Positions 1 to 6,964 are shown, counted from the first letter of the stretch. The stretch is 9,517 nucleotides of DNA from an uncultured Oscillospiraceae bacterium (GCA_945876665.1 CAMCPC010000030.1:1-9517); one strand, 5' to 3'. Numbers and translations are program-made. Notes: generated by a model not told the origin, from the letters alone.

Positions 1-2457
1 CTCTTCCATAACGAAACACTCAATTGTGTCGCCCTCCTTGATGTCGTTGAAATTCTCGACACCAAGACCGCACTCGAAGTTTTCCGCAACCTCTTTTGCG
101 TCGTCCTTGAAACGCTTAAGCGAATCAATCTTGCCCTCATGGATTATAATACCGTTACGTACAATACGGATTTCAGCGTTACGCTGAATCTTACCCTGTG
201 TGACGTAACATCCTGCTATAGTACCCACATTTGAAACCTTAAAGGTCTGACGTACCTCAGCATAGCCAAGCACAACCTCTCTGTATTCAGGGTCAAGCAT
301 ACCCTTCATAGCCGCTTCGATTTCCTCGATAGCCTGATAGATAACTCTGTAAAGTCTGATGTCTACCTCCTGCTGCTCTGCCGATGCGACAGCGCCCGCG
401 TCAGGTCTTACGTTAAAGCCGACAATAATTGCGTTTGAAGCGTTCGCAAGCATTACATCAGACTCATTGATAGCACCGACGCCGCCGTGGATAGCTCTTA
501 CTCTTACCTCGTCGTTTGAAAGCTTTTCAAGTGACTGCTTAACGGCTTCAACACTGCCCTGTACGTCAGCCTTGATGATTACGTTAAGCTCCTTCATGTT
601 ACCCTCGTCAATCTGGCTGAACAGATTATCAAGAGAAACCTTAACCACCTGATTGAATTTAGTTTCCTGCATCTGCTGTTTTCTCTGTTCTGCAACGTCA
701 CGAGCAAGCTTTTCATTATTTACAACCATGAATGTGTCACCGCCTGACGGTGCTTCTGAAAGACCAAGTATCTCAACAGGAGTTGACGGAGTAGCGGTCT
801 TAACGCGTCTGCCCTTGTCGTTAATCATTGCGCGGACTCTGCCGACAGCTGTTCCCGCGATTACAAAGTCGCCGACATTAAGCGTACCGTTCTGTACAAG
901 TACAGTTGCAACAGGACCGCGTCCCTTATCAATTTCCGCTTCGATTACGCTGCCCTGCGCGTCACGGTTAGGATTAGCCTTAAGCTCCTGCATATCCGCA
1001 ACAAGCAGTACCATTTCAAGAAGTCCGTCTATATTGATGCGCTTCTTGGCTGAAATTTCAACACAAACAGTGTCGCCGCCCCATTCCTCGGGAACAAGCT
1101 CATATTCAACAAGCGCCTGCTTTACTCTGTCAGGATTTGCGCCCTCTTTATCTATCTTATTGATTGCGACAACGATTGTAACACCTGCCGCCTTTGCGTG
1201 ATTGATAGCCTCGACTGTCTGCGGCATGATACCGTCATCAGCGGCAACAACAAGGATTGCCACGTCAGTTACCTGCGCACCTCTCGCACGCATTGTCGTG
1301 AACGCTTCATGACCCGGTGTGTCAAGGAATGTAATTACTCTGTCGTTGAGCTTTACGCTGTAAGCGCCTATGTGCTGCGTGATACCGCCTGCTTCATTTT
1401 CAGTTACGCTTGTATGACGGATTGCGTCAAGAAGCGATGTCTTACCGTGGTCAACGTGACCCATTACAACAACTACAGGCGGACGCGGAACAAGGTCTTC
1501 CTCCTTATCCTCATGCTCTGTCTCAATCATAAGCATATCCTCTTTTGTAAGGACAACCTCCTGCTTTACGGTTATTCCGAAATCATCACCGATAAGCTGA
1601 GCCGTTTCAAAGTCTATTGCTTGATTCTGCGTAGCCATAACGCCAAGCATCATAAGCTTCTTTACAACCTCTGCGGCTGTCTTGCCCATCTTTGACGCAA
1701 ATTCTCCGACTGTGATTGTTTCGGGGATTTCTATTTCGGTTATAACCTTTGCCTTGATTTCCTTCTTCGGCTGCGGCTGGTTCTTTTCCTTTTCACGGCG
1801 GTTTTTGCCGCCCTTCTTATTCTTAACCTTTCCGCCCTTTTTATCCATCTTTATGTTGTCGGGAACCATATCCTCGATTCTCTCGCGCGATTCAATCGCG
1901 TCAAGCTCAACAGTTGACTGACGCGTATCAACATGACGCTTTCTTTCCTCTGTTTTTACAACATATTCCTCTTCAACATTTGAACGGTCTACATTGCTGA
2001 GGTCAATCTTCTGTCCCGACTGCTTTTTAGCAACCTTCTTATGCTTTTCATTCTTTGGCTTTTCCTCTGTCTTTTTCGGAGCAGGCTTTTCCTCTTTTTT
2101 CTCTGTTTTTTCGGTCTTGGCATCTTTCTTTTCTGCTTTTTCAGCCTTAGTTTCTTTCTTCTCTGCTTTTTCAGCTTCAGCCTTAACCTCTTTCTTTTCT
2201 TCCTGCTTTACTTCTTCCTTCTTCTCCGAATCCTTGCTCTGTTTCTTTACAGCATCTGCTTTCATCTCAAGGATTTCCTCCTCGGATACCTCGTTCGCCT
2301 GTGTGTATATATCAAGAATCAGTCCTATTGTTTCCTCGTTTACAACACTTGCGGCGCTTTTCAGCTCTACCCCGTATTCTGCAAGCTTTGCTATTATATC
2401 CTTATTTGTGATTTTCAGTCTTTTTGATATCTCACCAAGTTTTATTGTTTCTGCCAT
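1..2457 (-). CDS. infB: Translation initiation factor IF-2 (3' end cut by window edge)
   Basis: IF-2 is the GTPase that brings initiator fMet-tRNA to the 30S subunit and promotes 50S joining. The window holds 819 codons from ATG at 2455-2457 and runs off at base 1 after '...IECFVMEE', so only a few C-terminal residues are missing. The first IF2_N domain is at about residues 1-55. A lysine/glutamate/alanine-rich linker spans about 60-230, and a second IF2_N domain lies at about 241-292. The G domain carries GHVDHGKT (333-340, G1), DTPGHEAF (379-386, G3), NKID (433-436, G4) and SAK (469-471, G5). Domains II, III and the fMet-tRNA-binding C-terminal domain follow. The ribosome binding site AAAGGGTGAT lies about 6 nt before the ATG. 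It is last in the rimP-nusA-rnpM-ylxQ-infB series, 35 nt after ylxQ. Identification is secure. Confidence 0.98.
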   Translation of the reverse strand, partial: MAETIKLGEISKRLKITNKDIIAKLAEYGVELKSAASVVNEETIGLILDIYTQANEVSEEEILEMKADAVKKQSKDSEKKEEVKQEEKKEVKAEAEKAEKKETKAEKAEKKDAKTEKTEKKEEKPAPKKTEEKPKNEKHKKVAKKQSGQKIDLSNVDRSNVEEEYVVKTEERKRHVDTRQSTVELDAIESRERIEDMVPDNIKMDKKGGKVKNKKGGKNRREKEKNQPQPKKEIKAKVITEIEIPETITVGEFASKMGKTAAEVVKKLMMLGVMATQNQAIDFETAQLIGDDFGITVKQEVVLTKEDMLMIETEHEDKEEDLVPRPPVVVVMGHVDHGKTSLLDAIRHTSVTENEAGGITQHIGAYSVKLNDRVITFLDTPGHEAFTTMRARGAQVTDVAILVVAADDGIMPQTVEAINHAKAAGVTIVVAINKIDKEGANPDRVKQALVEYELVPEEWGGDTVCVEISAKKRINIDGLLEMVLLVADMQELKANPNRDAQGSVIEAEIDKGRGPVATVLVQNGTLNVGDFVIAGTAVGRVRAMINDKGRRVKTATPSTPVEILGLSEAPSGGDTFMVVNNEKLARDVAEQRKQQMQETKFNQVVKVSLDNLFSQIDEGNMKELNVIIKADVQGSVEAVKQSLEKLSNDEVRVRAIHGGVGAINESDVMLANASNAIIVGFNVRPDAGAVASAEQQEVDIRLYRVIYQAIEEIEAAMKGMLDPEYREVVLGYAEVRQTFKVSNVGTIAGCYVTQGKIQRNAEIRIVRNGIIIHEGKIDSLKRFKDDAKEVAENFECGLGVENFNDIKEGDTIECFVMEE
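2123..2175 (-). repeat. Short direct repeat in the IF-2 charged linker
   Basis: Two 23-bp copies (2123-2145 and 2153-2175) differ at one base and are offset by 30 bp, giving two in-frame [12 protein letters not shown] decapeptides. They belong to the low-complexity, probably flexible or helical, linker between the two IF2_N domains. This linker varies greatly among species, so slippage here is expected and need not alter function. The antisense reading of this stretch gives a spurious Ser/Phe-rich open frame. Confidence 0.6.
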
Positions 2458-2492
2458 ATTCGCATCACCCTTTCTCCAATGTCCCAGAGGGA

Positions 2493-2792
2493 TTAGTTTA
2501 ATTTATCTAAAATTGCTTTCGCAAAATTGTCGTCATTCACGGAAACTACCGCGCGGCTGTCTGCTCCTGTAAACTTACCAAGCTCCGCCTTACTGCATTT
2601 TTCAATGTATTGTACGTTATAATACTTACATGAATTTGTTATTGATTTTTTTGTGTTGTCAGATGCGTCACATGCTACTATAATAAGCTTTGAAATTCCG
2701 CTTTTAACAGCCTTGGAGCATATATCCTCACCTGTCTGAATCTTTCCCGCCCGCTTTGCAAGTCCGAGCATTCCAAGAAATTTTTCGTTCAA
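2493..2792 (-). CDS. ylxQ: YlxQ, L7Ae/L30e-family ribosome-associated protein
   Basis: This 99-residue protein belongs to the L7Ae/L30e/S12e/Gadd45 RNA-binding family, normally encoded between ylxR and infB in Firmicutes. It opens with the family's '[13 protein letters not shown]' helix (about residues 5-17). The LIIVACDAS strand-and-turn (about 36-44) and the later '[16 protein letters not shown]' (about 70-85) are also typical. Family members bind kink-turn RNA; the exact cellular role of YlxQ is not settled. The start is TTG at 2790-2792: it has a GGAGG seven bases upstream and puts the conserved LGLAKRAG at the usual distance from the N-terminus. The start overlaps the rnpM stop in a TTGA, so translation is probably coupled. 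The stop is TAA, 35 nt before infB. Confidence 0.93.
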   Translation of the reverse strand: MNEKFLGMLGLAKRAGKIQTGEDICSKAVKSGISKLIIVACDASDNTKKSITNSCKYYNVQYIEKCSKAELGKFTGADSRAVVSVNDDNFAKAILDKLN

Positions 2793-3043
2793 ATCAATTC
2801 CTCCGCCGCTTTATATAGTTCCTTTGGGACAGCACATTTGAAATGACGCTCTATCCCTCGTTTTTTCTCCGCCTTCTGTATGCACTCGGCATTTTTACAG
2901 ATGTACGCTCCTCGTCCGAAAAGCTTCTTATTCATATCAAGCTTTACCTCGTCTGTTTCGTTGTCACGCACTATTCTGATAAGCTCACATTGCGGATACA
3001 TTTGTCTGCATGCGATGCACATCCTTAATGGTATGTGCTTCAT
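2789..3043 (-). CDS. rnpM: YlxR-family RNase P modulator RnpM
   Basis: This 84-residue basic protein has the YlxR-family signatures 'RMCIACRQ' (about residues 7-14) and 'GRGAYICKNAEC' (about 43-54). A tail of basic and helical sequence follows, matching the small alpha/beta nucleic-acid-binding fold. The B. subtilis protein has been reported to bind RNase P RNA and modulate its activity; that is established for the family, not shown here. It starts at ATG 3041-3043 with a GAGGAAG Shine-Dalgarno that overlaps the end of nusA. It lies 14 nt downstream of nusA, and its TGA overlaps the ylxQ TTG start. Length and position in the operon are normal. Confidence 0.94.
   Translation of the reverse strand: MKHIPLRMCIACRQMYPQCELIRIVRDNETDEVKLDMNKKLFGRGAYICKNAECIQKAEKKRGIERHFKCAVPKELYKAAEELI
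2800..2804 (-). promoter_or_regulatory. Shine-Dalgarno GGAGG for ylxQ
   Basis: GGAGG ends seven bases before the TTG at 2790-2792. It lies inside the last codons of rnpM. It supports the unusual TTG start, because no ATG occurs at a sensible position. Its placement suggests reinitiation by ribosomes that finish rnpM. Confidence 0.8.
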
Positions 3044-3057
3044 ATCTTAACTTCCTC

Positions 3058-4083
3058 TTATTCTTCAGCGCTTATATCAATCTTCCAGCCTGTTAGTCTT
3101 GCTGCAAGACGTACATTCTGACCTGACTTGCCGATTGCAAGTGAAAGCTGATATTCAGGCACTGTTACATGAGCGCTCTTTTCTTCCTCATTTATTTCAG
3201 TTGAAACAACCTTTGCGGGGCTAAGGCTTGCCGCGATAAATTCAGCAGGGTCCTCGCTCCACTTTACTATGTCTATCTTTTCGTTTCTCAGCTCGTCGCC
3301 TATGTTCTGGACTCTTAAACCCTTAGGTCCTATACATGCGCCCTGCGCGTCAACATTCGGGTCATTTGAGTAAACGGCAATCTTTGTTCTTGAGCCACCC
3401 TCACGCGCTATGTTCTTTATCTCAACAATGCCCTCGGCAATTTCGGGAACCTCTGTTTCAAAAAGCTTCTTTACAAGTCCCGGATGAGTTCTTGAAACAA
3501 CTATCTGAGTGCCTCTTGTTCCGCTTCTTACCTCGCTGACGTAGCACTTAATCATCTGACCTATCTCATATGTTTCACCTATAGGCTGTTCCTTTTCGGG
3601 AAGCATTGCTTCAATCTTGCCGATGTCTATAAACACGTTTCCGCGTTCTATTCTTTCAATAGTACCTGTAACAATATCGTTTGTCTTTTCGGTATACTCA
3701 CTGTAAATTATTCCTCTTTCGGCTTCTCTTATTCTCTGCGTAACAACCTGCTTTGCAGTCATTGCGCTGATTCTGCCGAAATTCTTCGGTGTCACCTCTA
3801 TATTGACAATGTCACCGATATTATAGTTGCCGTTTATTTCTCTTGCATCGTCAAGAGAAATTTCCTCCTGATCGTCATATACAAGGTCAACGACCTCCTT
3901 CTGTGCAAATACCTTTACACTGCCCTTTTCTCTGTCTATCTGCACTTCAACGTTCTGCGCACTGTTAAAATTCTTCTTGTATGCCGCAACAAGCGCAGCT
4001 TCCAGCGCGTCAATAAGCACATCGGGGCTTATCCCCTTTTCCTCGCCGATTTCTGTTAAAACTTCAAATAATCCCTTTTCCAT
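3058..4083 (-). CDS. nusA: Transcription termination/antitermination factor NusA
   Basis: NusA binds RNA polymerase near the RNA exit channel, slows elongation, and stimulates pausing and intrinsic termination. The protein has 341 residues, the length of Gram-positive NusA without the C-terminal acidic repeats found in proteobacteria. An N-terminal RNAP-binding domain spans about 1-130 and an S1 domain about 134-200 (starts 'NDIVTGTIERIERGNVFIDIG'-like, with MLPEKEQ). Two KH domains follow, with GPKGLR at 252-257 and GKSGQN at 318-323. It starts at ATG 4081-4083 after an AGAGGAAG ribosome binding site. The gap from rimP is 18 nt and from rnpM 14 nt, so it is a clear operon member. The rimP leader hairpin upstream suggests that NusA may control its own synthesis. 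Confidence 0.98.
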   Translation of the reverse strand: MEKGLFEVLTEIGEEKGISPDVLIDALEAALVAAYKKNFNSAQNVEVQIDREKGSVKVFAQKEVVDLVYDDQEEISLDDAREINGNYNIGDIVNIEVTPKNFGRISAMTAKQVVTQRIREAERGIIYSEYTEKTNDIVTGTIERIERGNVFIDIGKIEAMLPEKEQPIGETYEIGQMIKCYVSEVRSGTRGTQIVVSRTHPGLVKKLFETEVPEIAEGIVEIKNIAREGGSRTKIAVYSNDPNVDAQGACIGPKGLRVQNIGDELRNEKIDIVKWSEDPAEFIAASLSPAKVVSTEINEEEKSAHVTVPEYQLSLAIGKSGQNVRLAARLTGWKIDISAEE

Positions 4084-4101
4084 TTTTTTAAATCTTCCTC
4101 T

Positions 4102-4560
4102 CTAAAACTTGAATGATAATCTTATATAAACCGCCTGTTTGGCAGGTATTTCCATAACATTTCCGTCCACATCGACAAATGCCGTACCGTCCTTATAGTC
4201 TTTAAGCACTCCGGTAAATTCCTTGACGCCGTTTTCAGCCTTATAAAGCTTCACGTCAACCTCTCTGCCTATATAATAAAGAAATTCGCGTTCCTTTGTA
4301 AGCTTTCTGTCCGCTCCCGGTGACGATACCTCAAGAGTATAATTGTTTTCTATAAAGTCCTCCGCGTCAAGCACCTCCTCAACCGCCTTGGAAAACAATT
4401 CACATTCATCAATGCCGATTCCGCCTTCTTTGTCGATATAATAGCAGAGCGAATACGTTTCCTCTGACTTCTTATAATCTACATCGACAATGTATACATT
4501 TTGCTTTTCGGCAATCGGTTCACCGATTTCAAGAGCCTTTATTTCTGTTTTGTTCGCCAT
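4102..4560 (-). CDS. rimP: Ribosome maturation factor RimP
   Basis: RimP acts in late 30S subunit assembly. The protein has 152 residues, the usual size. Its N-terminal alpha/beta domain (about 1-85) contains 'DKEGGIGIDECELFSKAV' and the hallmark 'YTLEVSSPGADRKL' (74-87). A small SH3-like C-terminal domain follows, ending '...AVYIRLSFKF'. I chose the ATG at 4558-4560 because a GGAGG lies five bases upstream and the protein then begins as family members do. The frame stays open back to an ATG at 4635, but that would add 25 residues, run through two hairpins and begin almost at the predicted transcription start. It is the first gene of the operon and has its own promoter at 4647-4675. Confidence 0.96.
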   Translation of the reverse strand: MANKTEIKALEIGEPIAEKQNVYIVDVDYKKSEETYSLCYYIDKEGGIGIDECELFSKAVEEVLDAEDFIENNYTLEVSSPGADRKLTKEREFLYYIGREVDVKLYKAENGVKEFTGVLKDYKDGTAFVDVDGNVMEIPAKQAVYIRLSFKF

Positions 4561-4565
4561 CTGTA

Positions 4566-4570
4566 CCTCC
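4566..4570 (-). promoter_or_regulatory. Shine-Dalgarno GGAGG for rimP
   Basis: GGAGG sits five bases before the ATG at 4558-4560. It decides against the longer in-frame ATG at 4635, which has no ribosome binding site. Confidence 0.85.
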
Positions 4571-4584
4571 GTAATTATTCTTAT

Positions 4585-4616
4585 TACAAACGAAAGAGTG
4601 GGTAAACCCACTCTTT
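4585..4616 (-). terminator. Leader hairpin with interrupted U-tract (candidate NusA-responsive attenuator)
   Basis: Read on the minus strand, AAAGAGTGGG and CCCACTCTTT form a perfect 10-bp stem around a TTTA loop (4593-4616). The downstream bases are CGTTTG then TAATAAG, so the U-tract is short and broken. It lies in the untranslated leader of rimP-nusA, about 25 nt into the predicted transcript and 32 nt before the rimP ATG. Broken U-tracts are typical of intrinsic terminators that depend on NusA in B. subtilis, where nusA is known to be autoregulated by termination in its 5' UTR. The hairpin is directly visible; the regulatory role is inference. It could also stop transcripts arriving from the LCP gene. 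Confidence 0.7.
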
Positions 4617-4617
4617 C

Positions 4618-4634
4618 TGAATATAGTATATTCA
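4618..4634 (-). repeat. 17-bp palindrome at the start of the rimP leader
   Basis: TGAATATA and TATATTCA are perfect inverted arms around one central base. The palindrome sits one base upstream of the strong leader hairpin and just after the predicted transcription start (about 4640). In RNA it could form a weak AT-only stem of seven pairs. In DNA it could be a dimer operator. It is AT-only at its core, so chance symmetry is possible. Confidence 0.45.
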
Positions 4635-4646
4635 TCTATAATAAAG

Positions 4647-4675
4647 ATTATATCATATATGTCCAATAATTTCAA
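4647..4675 (-). promoter_or_regulatory. Sigma-A promoter of the rimP-nusA-infB operon
   Basis: The -35 box TTGAAA (4670-4675) and the -10 box TATAAT (4647-4652) are separated by exactly 17 bp. A TG one base upstream of TATAAT makes an extended -10. The predicted start is near 4640, giving a leader of about 80 nt. The -35 box lies only 22 bp beyond the LCP stop codon. Confidence 0.85.
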
Positions 4676-4696
4676 GACATTTTTGAATAAAATTTA

Positions 4697-6097
4697 TTAA
4701 TTGTCGCTTTCATAGCTGTCGCCACTGTATTCAGAAACAGAAATGTCATTGTCCGAGCTGCTGTCCGAGCTGCTGCCGGAAGAGCTTTCCGAGCTGCTGC
4801 TCTGCGAGGATTCTCCCGACGAAGATGAAGAACTGCTTTCGGAAGAACTGTTCTTGCTTCCGGAAGATGAACTGTCAGACCCTGACGAGCTGCTTGTCTT
4901 CGAAGATGAGCCGGAGGAGCTGCTGTTTGTTGAATATCCCGAGCTTCCCGAAGACGAACCTGAGCTGCTGCTTGACGAATATGAACTTCCTGATCCGCTG
5001 CTTTCTGATGAACTGTATGACGACGAGCCGCTCGAAGAAGAAACTGATGAAGTAGTTTTTCCTTCTTCTGCGCTTTTCGTATCATTTGGATTTCCTGTAG
5101 TGATATTGCTTGCATCATAACCGAATACCGACTGAGTCATTTCTCTTATTTCATCCATATCCGGTATCCACACGTCACCGTTTGAAGGGTCTGTGCTGTA
5201 CTCACCCGGAAGAGAATACGAATTGATGCTTGCGCTTGTGAAATTTGTAATATACTTTGAATATTTTATAACGTCATTTACAGTGAAGTTTGTTTTAATT
5301 TCAGAGCTTAGCTCCTTGAATATCGCAGGGATTTTCATTATAAGCGACGCGTTAACCTTCTGGTCTACGACAGCCTTTATAAACCTCTGCTGCATCTCAA
5401 CTCTGTCCGTATCGCCGTTTGTATATCCCTTGAAAGTTCCCGTATTAGGATTGACATTACCGTGTCTGTAACGCATAAGCCACACAGCCTGCTGACCGGT
5501 AAGTCCCGGATAATCACAGTCACTTCCCTCACCGTATTTGCCCGGCGGAAGATTTATATGAAGACTCTGTACAGGGTCGTCATATACCATACCTACGCCG
5601 TCGCCGTAAAGGTCGGGAATTTCAAATTCTATAGGTCCAAGCTCATTCACTACATGAGCCACCGCGTCAAATGTGAAGTCAACATAATAATTAATCGGAA
5701 TGCCCGTAAGCCTTGTAACAGCTTCGCAGGTTGCGGTAGGTCCGCCGATTTTGCCGTCCTTGCCTACAAAGGCATGCGCCGCATTAATTTTCTGGTATCT
5801 GTTTCCTATATACATTCTTGTATCACGAGGGATAGTCAGCATATTGACTACTTTATTATCTGTGTCAATACTTGCAAGCATAATGGCATCTGTTCTCAAA
5901 CCCTCAACGTCAGTACCCATAAGCAGCACATTGATTTTTCCGCCTGAAGCTTCAACCGTGGAAGTATTGTCGACCATTTCGGTGTTTCTGCTTCCTGTGA
6001 AATCAAATCCCATACATACAGCTGCAGCCGCTATTATTACTGCAAGTGATATTCCAAGCACCTGGAAATATCTTTTTACATTAAATCTAACCTTCAC
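4697..6097 (-). CDS. LytR-CpsA-Psr (LCP) family cell-wall ligase with serine-rich tail
   Basis: LCP proteins transfer undecaprenyl-linked anionic glycopolymers (teichoic acid, capsule and similar) to peptidoglycan at the outer membrane face. The protein has 466 residues: a short basic cytoplasmic N-terminus, a membrane anchor at about 9-30, an LCP domain at about 54-250, and a C-terminal extracellular region. Visible family positions are 'LLMGTDVEGLRTDAIML' (58-74; Asp63, Arg68, Asp70), 'IPRDTR' (89-94), 'KINAAHAF' (103-110), 'MRYRHGN' (208-214) and 'DTDRVEMQQRFI' (229-240). These include the arginines expected to hold the pyrophosphate. From about residue 346 the chain becomes a Ser/Gly/Asp/Glu tail. 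The start is GTG (6095-6097) with a GGAGG seven bases upstream. Which polymer it attaches cannot be told. No LPXTG or other anchor is present. Confidence 0.93.
   Translation of the reverse strand: MKVRFNVKRYFQVLGISLAVIIAAAAVCMGFDFTGSRNTEMVDNTSTVEASGGKINVLLMGTDVEGLRTDAIMLASIDTDNKVVNMLTIPRDTRMYIGNRYQKINAAHAFVGKDGKIGGPTATCEAVTRLTGIPINYYVDFTFDAVAHVVNELGPIEFEIPDLYGDGVGMVYDDPVQSLHINLPPGKYGEGSDCDYPGLTGQQAVWLMRYRHGNVNPNTGTFKGYTNGDTDRVEMQQRFIKAVVDQKVNASLIMKIPAIFKELSSEIKTNFTVNDVIKYSKYITNFTSASINSYSLPGEYSTDPSNGDVWIPDMDEIREMTQSVFGYDASNITTGNPNDTKSAEEGKTTSSVSSSSGSSSYSSSESSGSGSSYSSSSSSGSSSGSSGYSTNSSSSGSSSKTSSSSGSDSSSSGSKNSSSESSSSSSSGESSQSSSSESSSGSSSDSSSDNDISVSEYSGDSYESDN
4700..5062 (-). repeat. Low-complexity serine-rich tail coding region of the LCP protein
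   Basis: This covers codons of residues about 346-466. In residues 351-450, 70 of 100 residues are serine by direct count, the rest mainly Gly, Glu, Asp, Tyr and Lys. The last 20 residues are acidic. The DNA is made of recurring AGC and TCN codons. This produces long open frames on the opposite strand and in a second minus frame that are not genes. The tail is probably disordered and outside the cell; glycosylation or wall-spanning use is conjecture. Confidence 0.85.
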
Positions 6098-6104
6098 TGT
6101 TTAA

Positions 6105-6109
6105 CCTCC
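6105..6109 (-). promoter_or_regulatory. Shine-Dalgarno GGAGG for the LCP gene
   Basis: GGAGG lies seven bases before the GTG at 6095-6097 and fixes this as the start. The resulting N-terminus (MKVRFNVKRY, then a hydrophobic segment) is a sensible membrane-anchor beginning. Confidence 0.8.
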
Positions 6110-6148
6110 AAAAATCCAAGATTGTCCTCAAATATTACAATATATGAT

Positions 6149-6177
6149 ATTATATCATTTAAATTCTACTCCGTCAA
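6149..6177 (-). promoter_or_regulatory. Sigma-A promoter of the LCP gene
   Basis: TTGACG (6172-6177) and TATAAT (6149-6154) are separated by 17 bp, with an extended -10 TG. The predicted start is near 6142, leaving an untranslated leader of about 45 nt. A 15-bp palindrome, ATGATAT-T-ATATCAT (6144-6158), covers the -10 box. Confidence 0.83.
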
Positions 6178-6189
6178 CAAAAAAACCTG

Positions 6190-6215
6190 CACGAAGTTGT
6201 AAATAGATTGTTACA
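6190..6215 (-). promoter_or_regulatory. Candidate ECF-sigma promoter of the LCP gene
   Basis: On the minus strand TGTAAC (6210-6215) is followed after 16 bp by CGTG (6190-6193). This is the form of ECF-sigma promoters such as those of Bacillus SigX, SigM and SigW (AAC-type -35, CGT-type -10). In B. subtilis an LCP gene of the same family (lytR/tagU) has a SigX promoter beside a SigA promoter, so the arrangement makes biological sense. The match is short, the region AT-rich and the organism's ECF consensus unknown, so this is a hypothesis. Confidence 0.4.
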
Positions 6216-6235
6216 TTTTTATGACACATATATCA

Positions 6236-6261
6236 AAAGACGGCACTAAAACGCCGTCTTT
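6236..6261 (-). terminator. Intrinsic terminator of the small leucine-rich-repeat gene
   Basis: AAAGACGGC and GCCGTCTTT form a 9-bp stem with an 8-nt loop. On the minus strand the right arm runs into TTTTGATA, a short U-tract. It lies 30 bp after the stop codon at 6291 and separates this gene from the LCP promoters. Confidence 0.75.
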
Positions 6262-6290
6262 CAATTATTTACCAATATTTGATTTTTATA

Positions 6291-6929
6291 CTATCGGGCA
6301 ATGTAAGAAACATTATTTGCCTTCAAATAATTTTCTGCATATGTACCCTTCACGCACTCAACCGTGACGTTTTTGCAGCCATCAAACGCACCCTCGCCTA
6401 TGTAAACCAATCCCGCGGGCAATGTTACCTTTTCAAGCTGATCACAGTTCTCAAATGCCTTTATGTCTATAGCCTGAGTTTCTTCGGGAATTACAACCTC
6501 TTTTAGTGCAGTACCGGCAAATGCCTTAACACCTACAGCCATCAGCTTTGCAGGAAGCTTTATCTCGGCAAGGCTCTTGCATCCTGAAAATGTCATATCC
6601 TCTATCATTTCCACTTTTTCGGGTATGTTTACATTTGTCAGATTTTCGCAGTTTTCAAACGCGCCCCATTCGATAAAAGCTACCGTTTCGGGAAGGGTTA
6701 CACTCTTTAGATTCACATCACCCTCAAAAGAGTTTGCGCCTATTCCCTCAATCACCGCGCCCTCAAATGTTTCAGGCACTGTTACATATTCTCCGAGATT
6801 ATCTGTATCGGAAAGAACAGCCTTTCCGCCGCTTACGGAATATGTCGCATATGATGACGCAAATGCGCTTAACTGCATAATGAGAACCACCATCACAAGC
6901 GCTATGCCGCACATTCTCTTTTTCATCAT
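6291..6929 (-). CDS. Small secreted BspA-type leucine-rich-repeat protein
   Basis: A 212-residue protein with a signal peptide of about 25 residues (MMKKRM, a hydrophobic core, then SAFASS), which implies export. The mature part consists of five to six LRR_5 (BspA-like) units of about 23 residues. Each has the pattern 'aFxxCxxLxxVxIPexVxxI', for example 'AFENCENLTNVNIPEKV' and 'AFENCDQLEKVTLPAGL'. It closes with the common LRR_5 ending 'TYAENYLKANNVSYI'. Such repeats generally mediate protein or surface binding; the ligand is unknown. There is no lipobox, LPXTG, SLH or other anchor, so it is probably released or loosely bound. I took the ATG at 6927-6929; a TTG at 6935 lies closer to the AAGGG ribosome binding site, and a GTG at 6938 is also in frame. 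The gene has its own promoter and terminator. Confidence 0.85.
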   Translation of the reverse strand: MMKKRMCGIALVMVVLIMQLSAFASSYATYSVSGGKAVLSDTDNLGEYVTVPETFEGAVIEGIGANSFEGDVNLKSVTLPETVAFIEWGAFENCENLTNVNIPEKVEMIEDMTFSGCKSLAEIKLPAKLMAVGVKAFAGTALKEVVIPEETQAIDIKAFENCDQLEKVTLPAGLVYIGEGAFDGCKNVTVECVKGTYAENYLKANNVSYIAR

Positions 6930-6964
6930 ATTCAACACATCCCTTCTGTTTTGTTTGTACCTTT

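Noticed and set aside
653..1695. Plus-strand frames across the IF-2 GTPase region.
   Set aside because: The minus strand here encodes uninterrupted, motif-perfect IF-2; the plus frames have no family resemblance.
2468..2491. Possible hairpin (CCCTCT with AGAAAGGG) that would hide the infB ribosome binding site.
   Set aside because: It needs a two-base bulge in a six-pair stem, too weak to claim as control without comparative support.
1994..2572. Ser/Phe-rich 192-residue plus-strand frame.
   Set aside because: It is the antisense of the Lys/Glu/Ala-rich IF-2 linker; repetitive codons keep stops away.
4561..4635. In-frame upstream ATG at 4633-4635 extending RimP by 25 residues.
   Set aside because: It begins about five bases after the predicted transcription start, runs through both leader hairpins, lacks a ribosome binding site, and family members begin near the ATG at 4560.
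4672..5118. Arg/Ala-rich 148-residue minus-strand frame overlapping the LCP tail and running past its stop.
   Set aside because: It is an out-of-frame reading of the low-complexity tail, lacks a ribosome binding site, and the LCP frame is supported by a full domain, promoter and start.
4743..5120. Acidic Glu/Leu-rich 125-residue open frame on the plus strand.
   Set aside because: It is the antisense shadow of the serine codons of the LCP tail; composition follows from the AGC/TCN repeats and there is no ribosome binding site.
6182..6199. Small hairpin followed by a T-run on the minus strand (AACTT-CGTGC-AGGTT then Ts) as a second terminator.
   Set aside because: The stem has only five pairs including a wobble, and a good terminator already lies at 6236-6261. 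The same bases also contain the candidate ECF -10 box.
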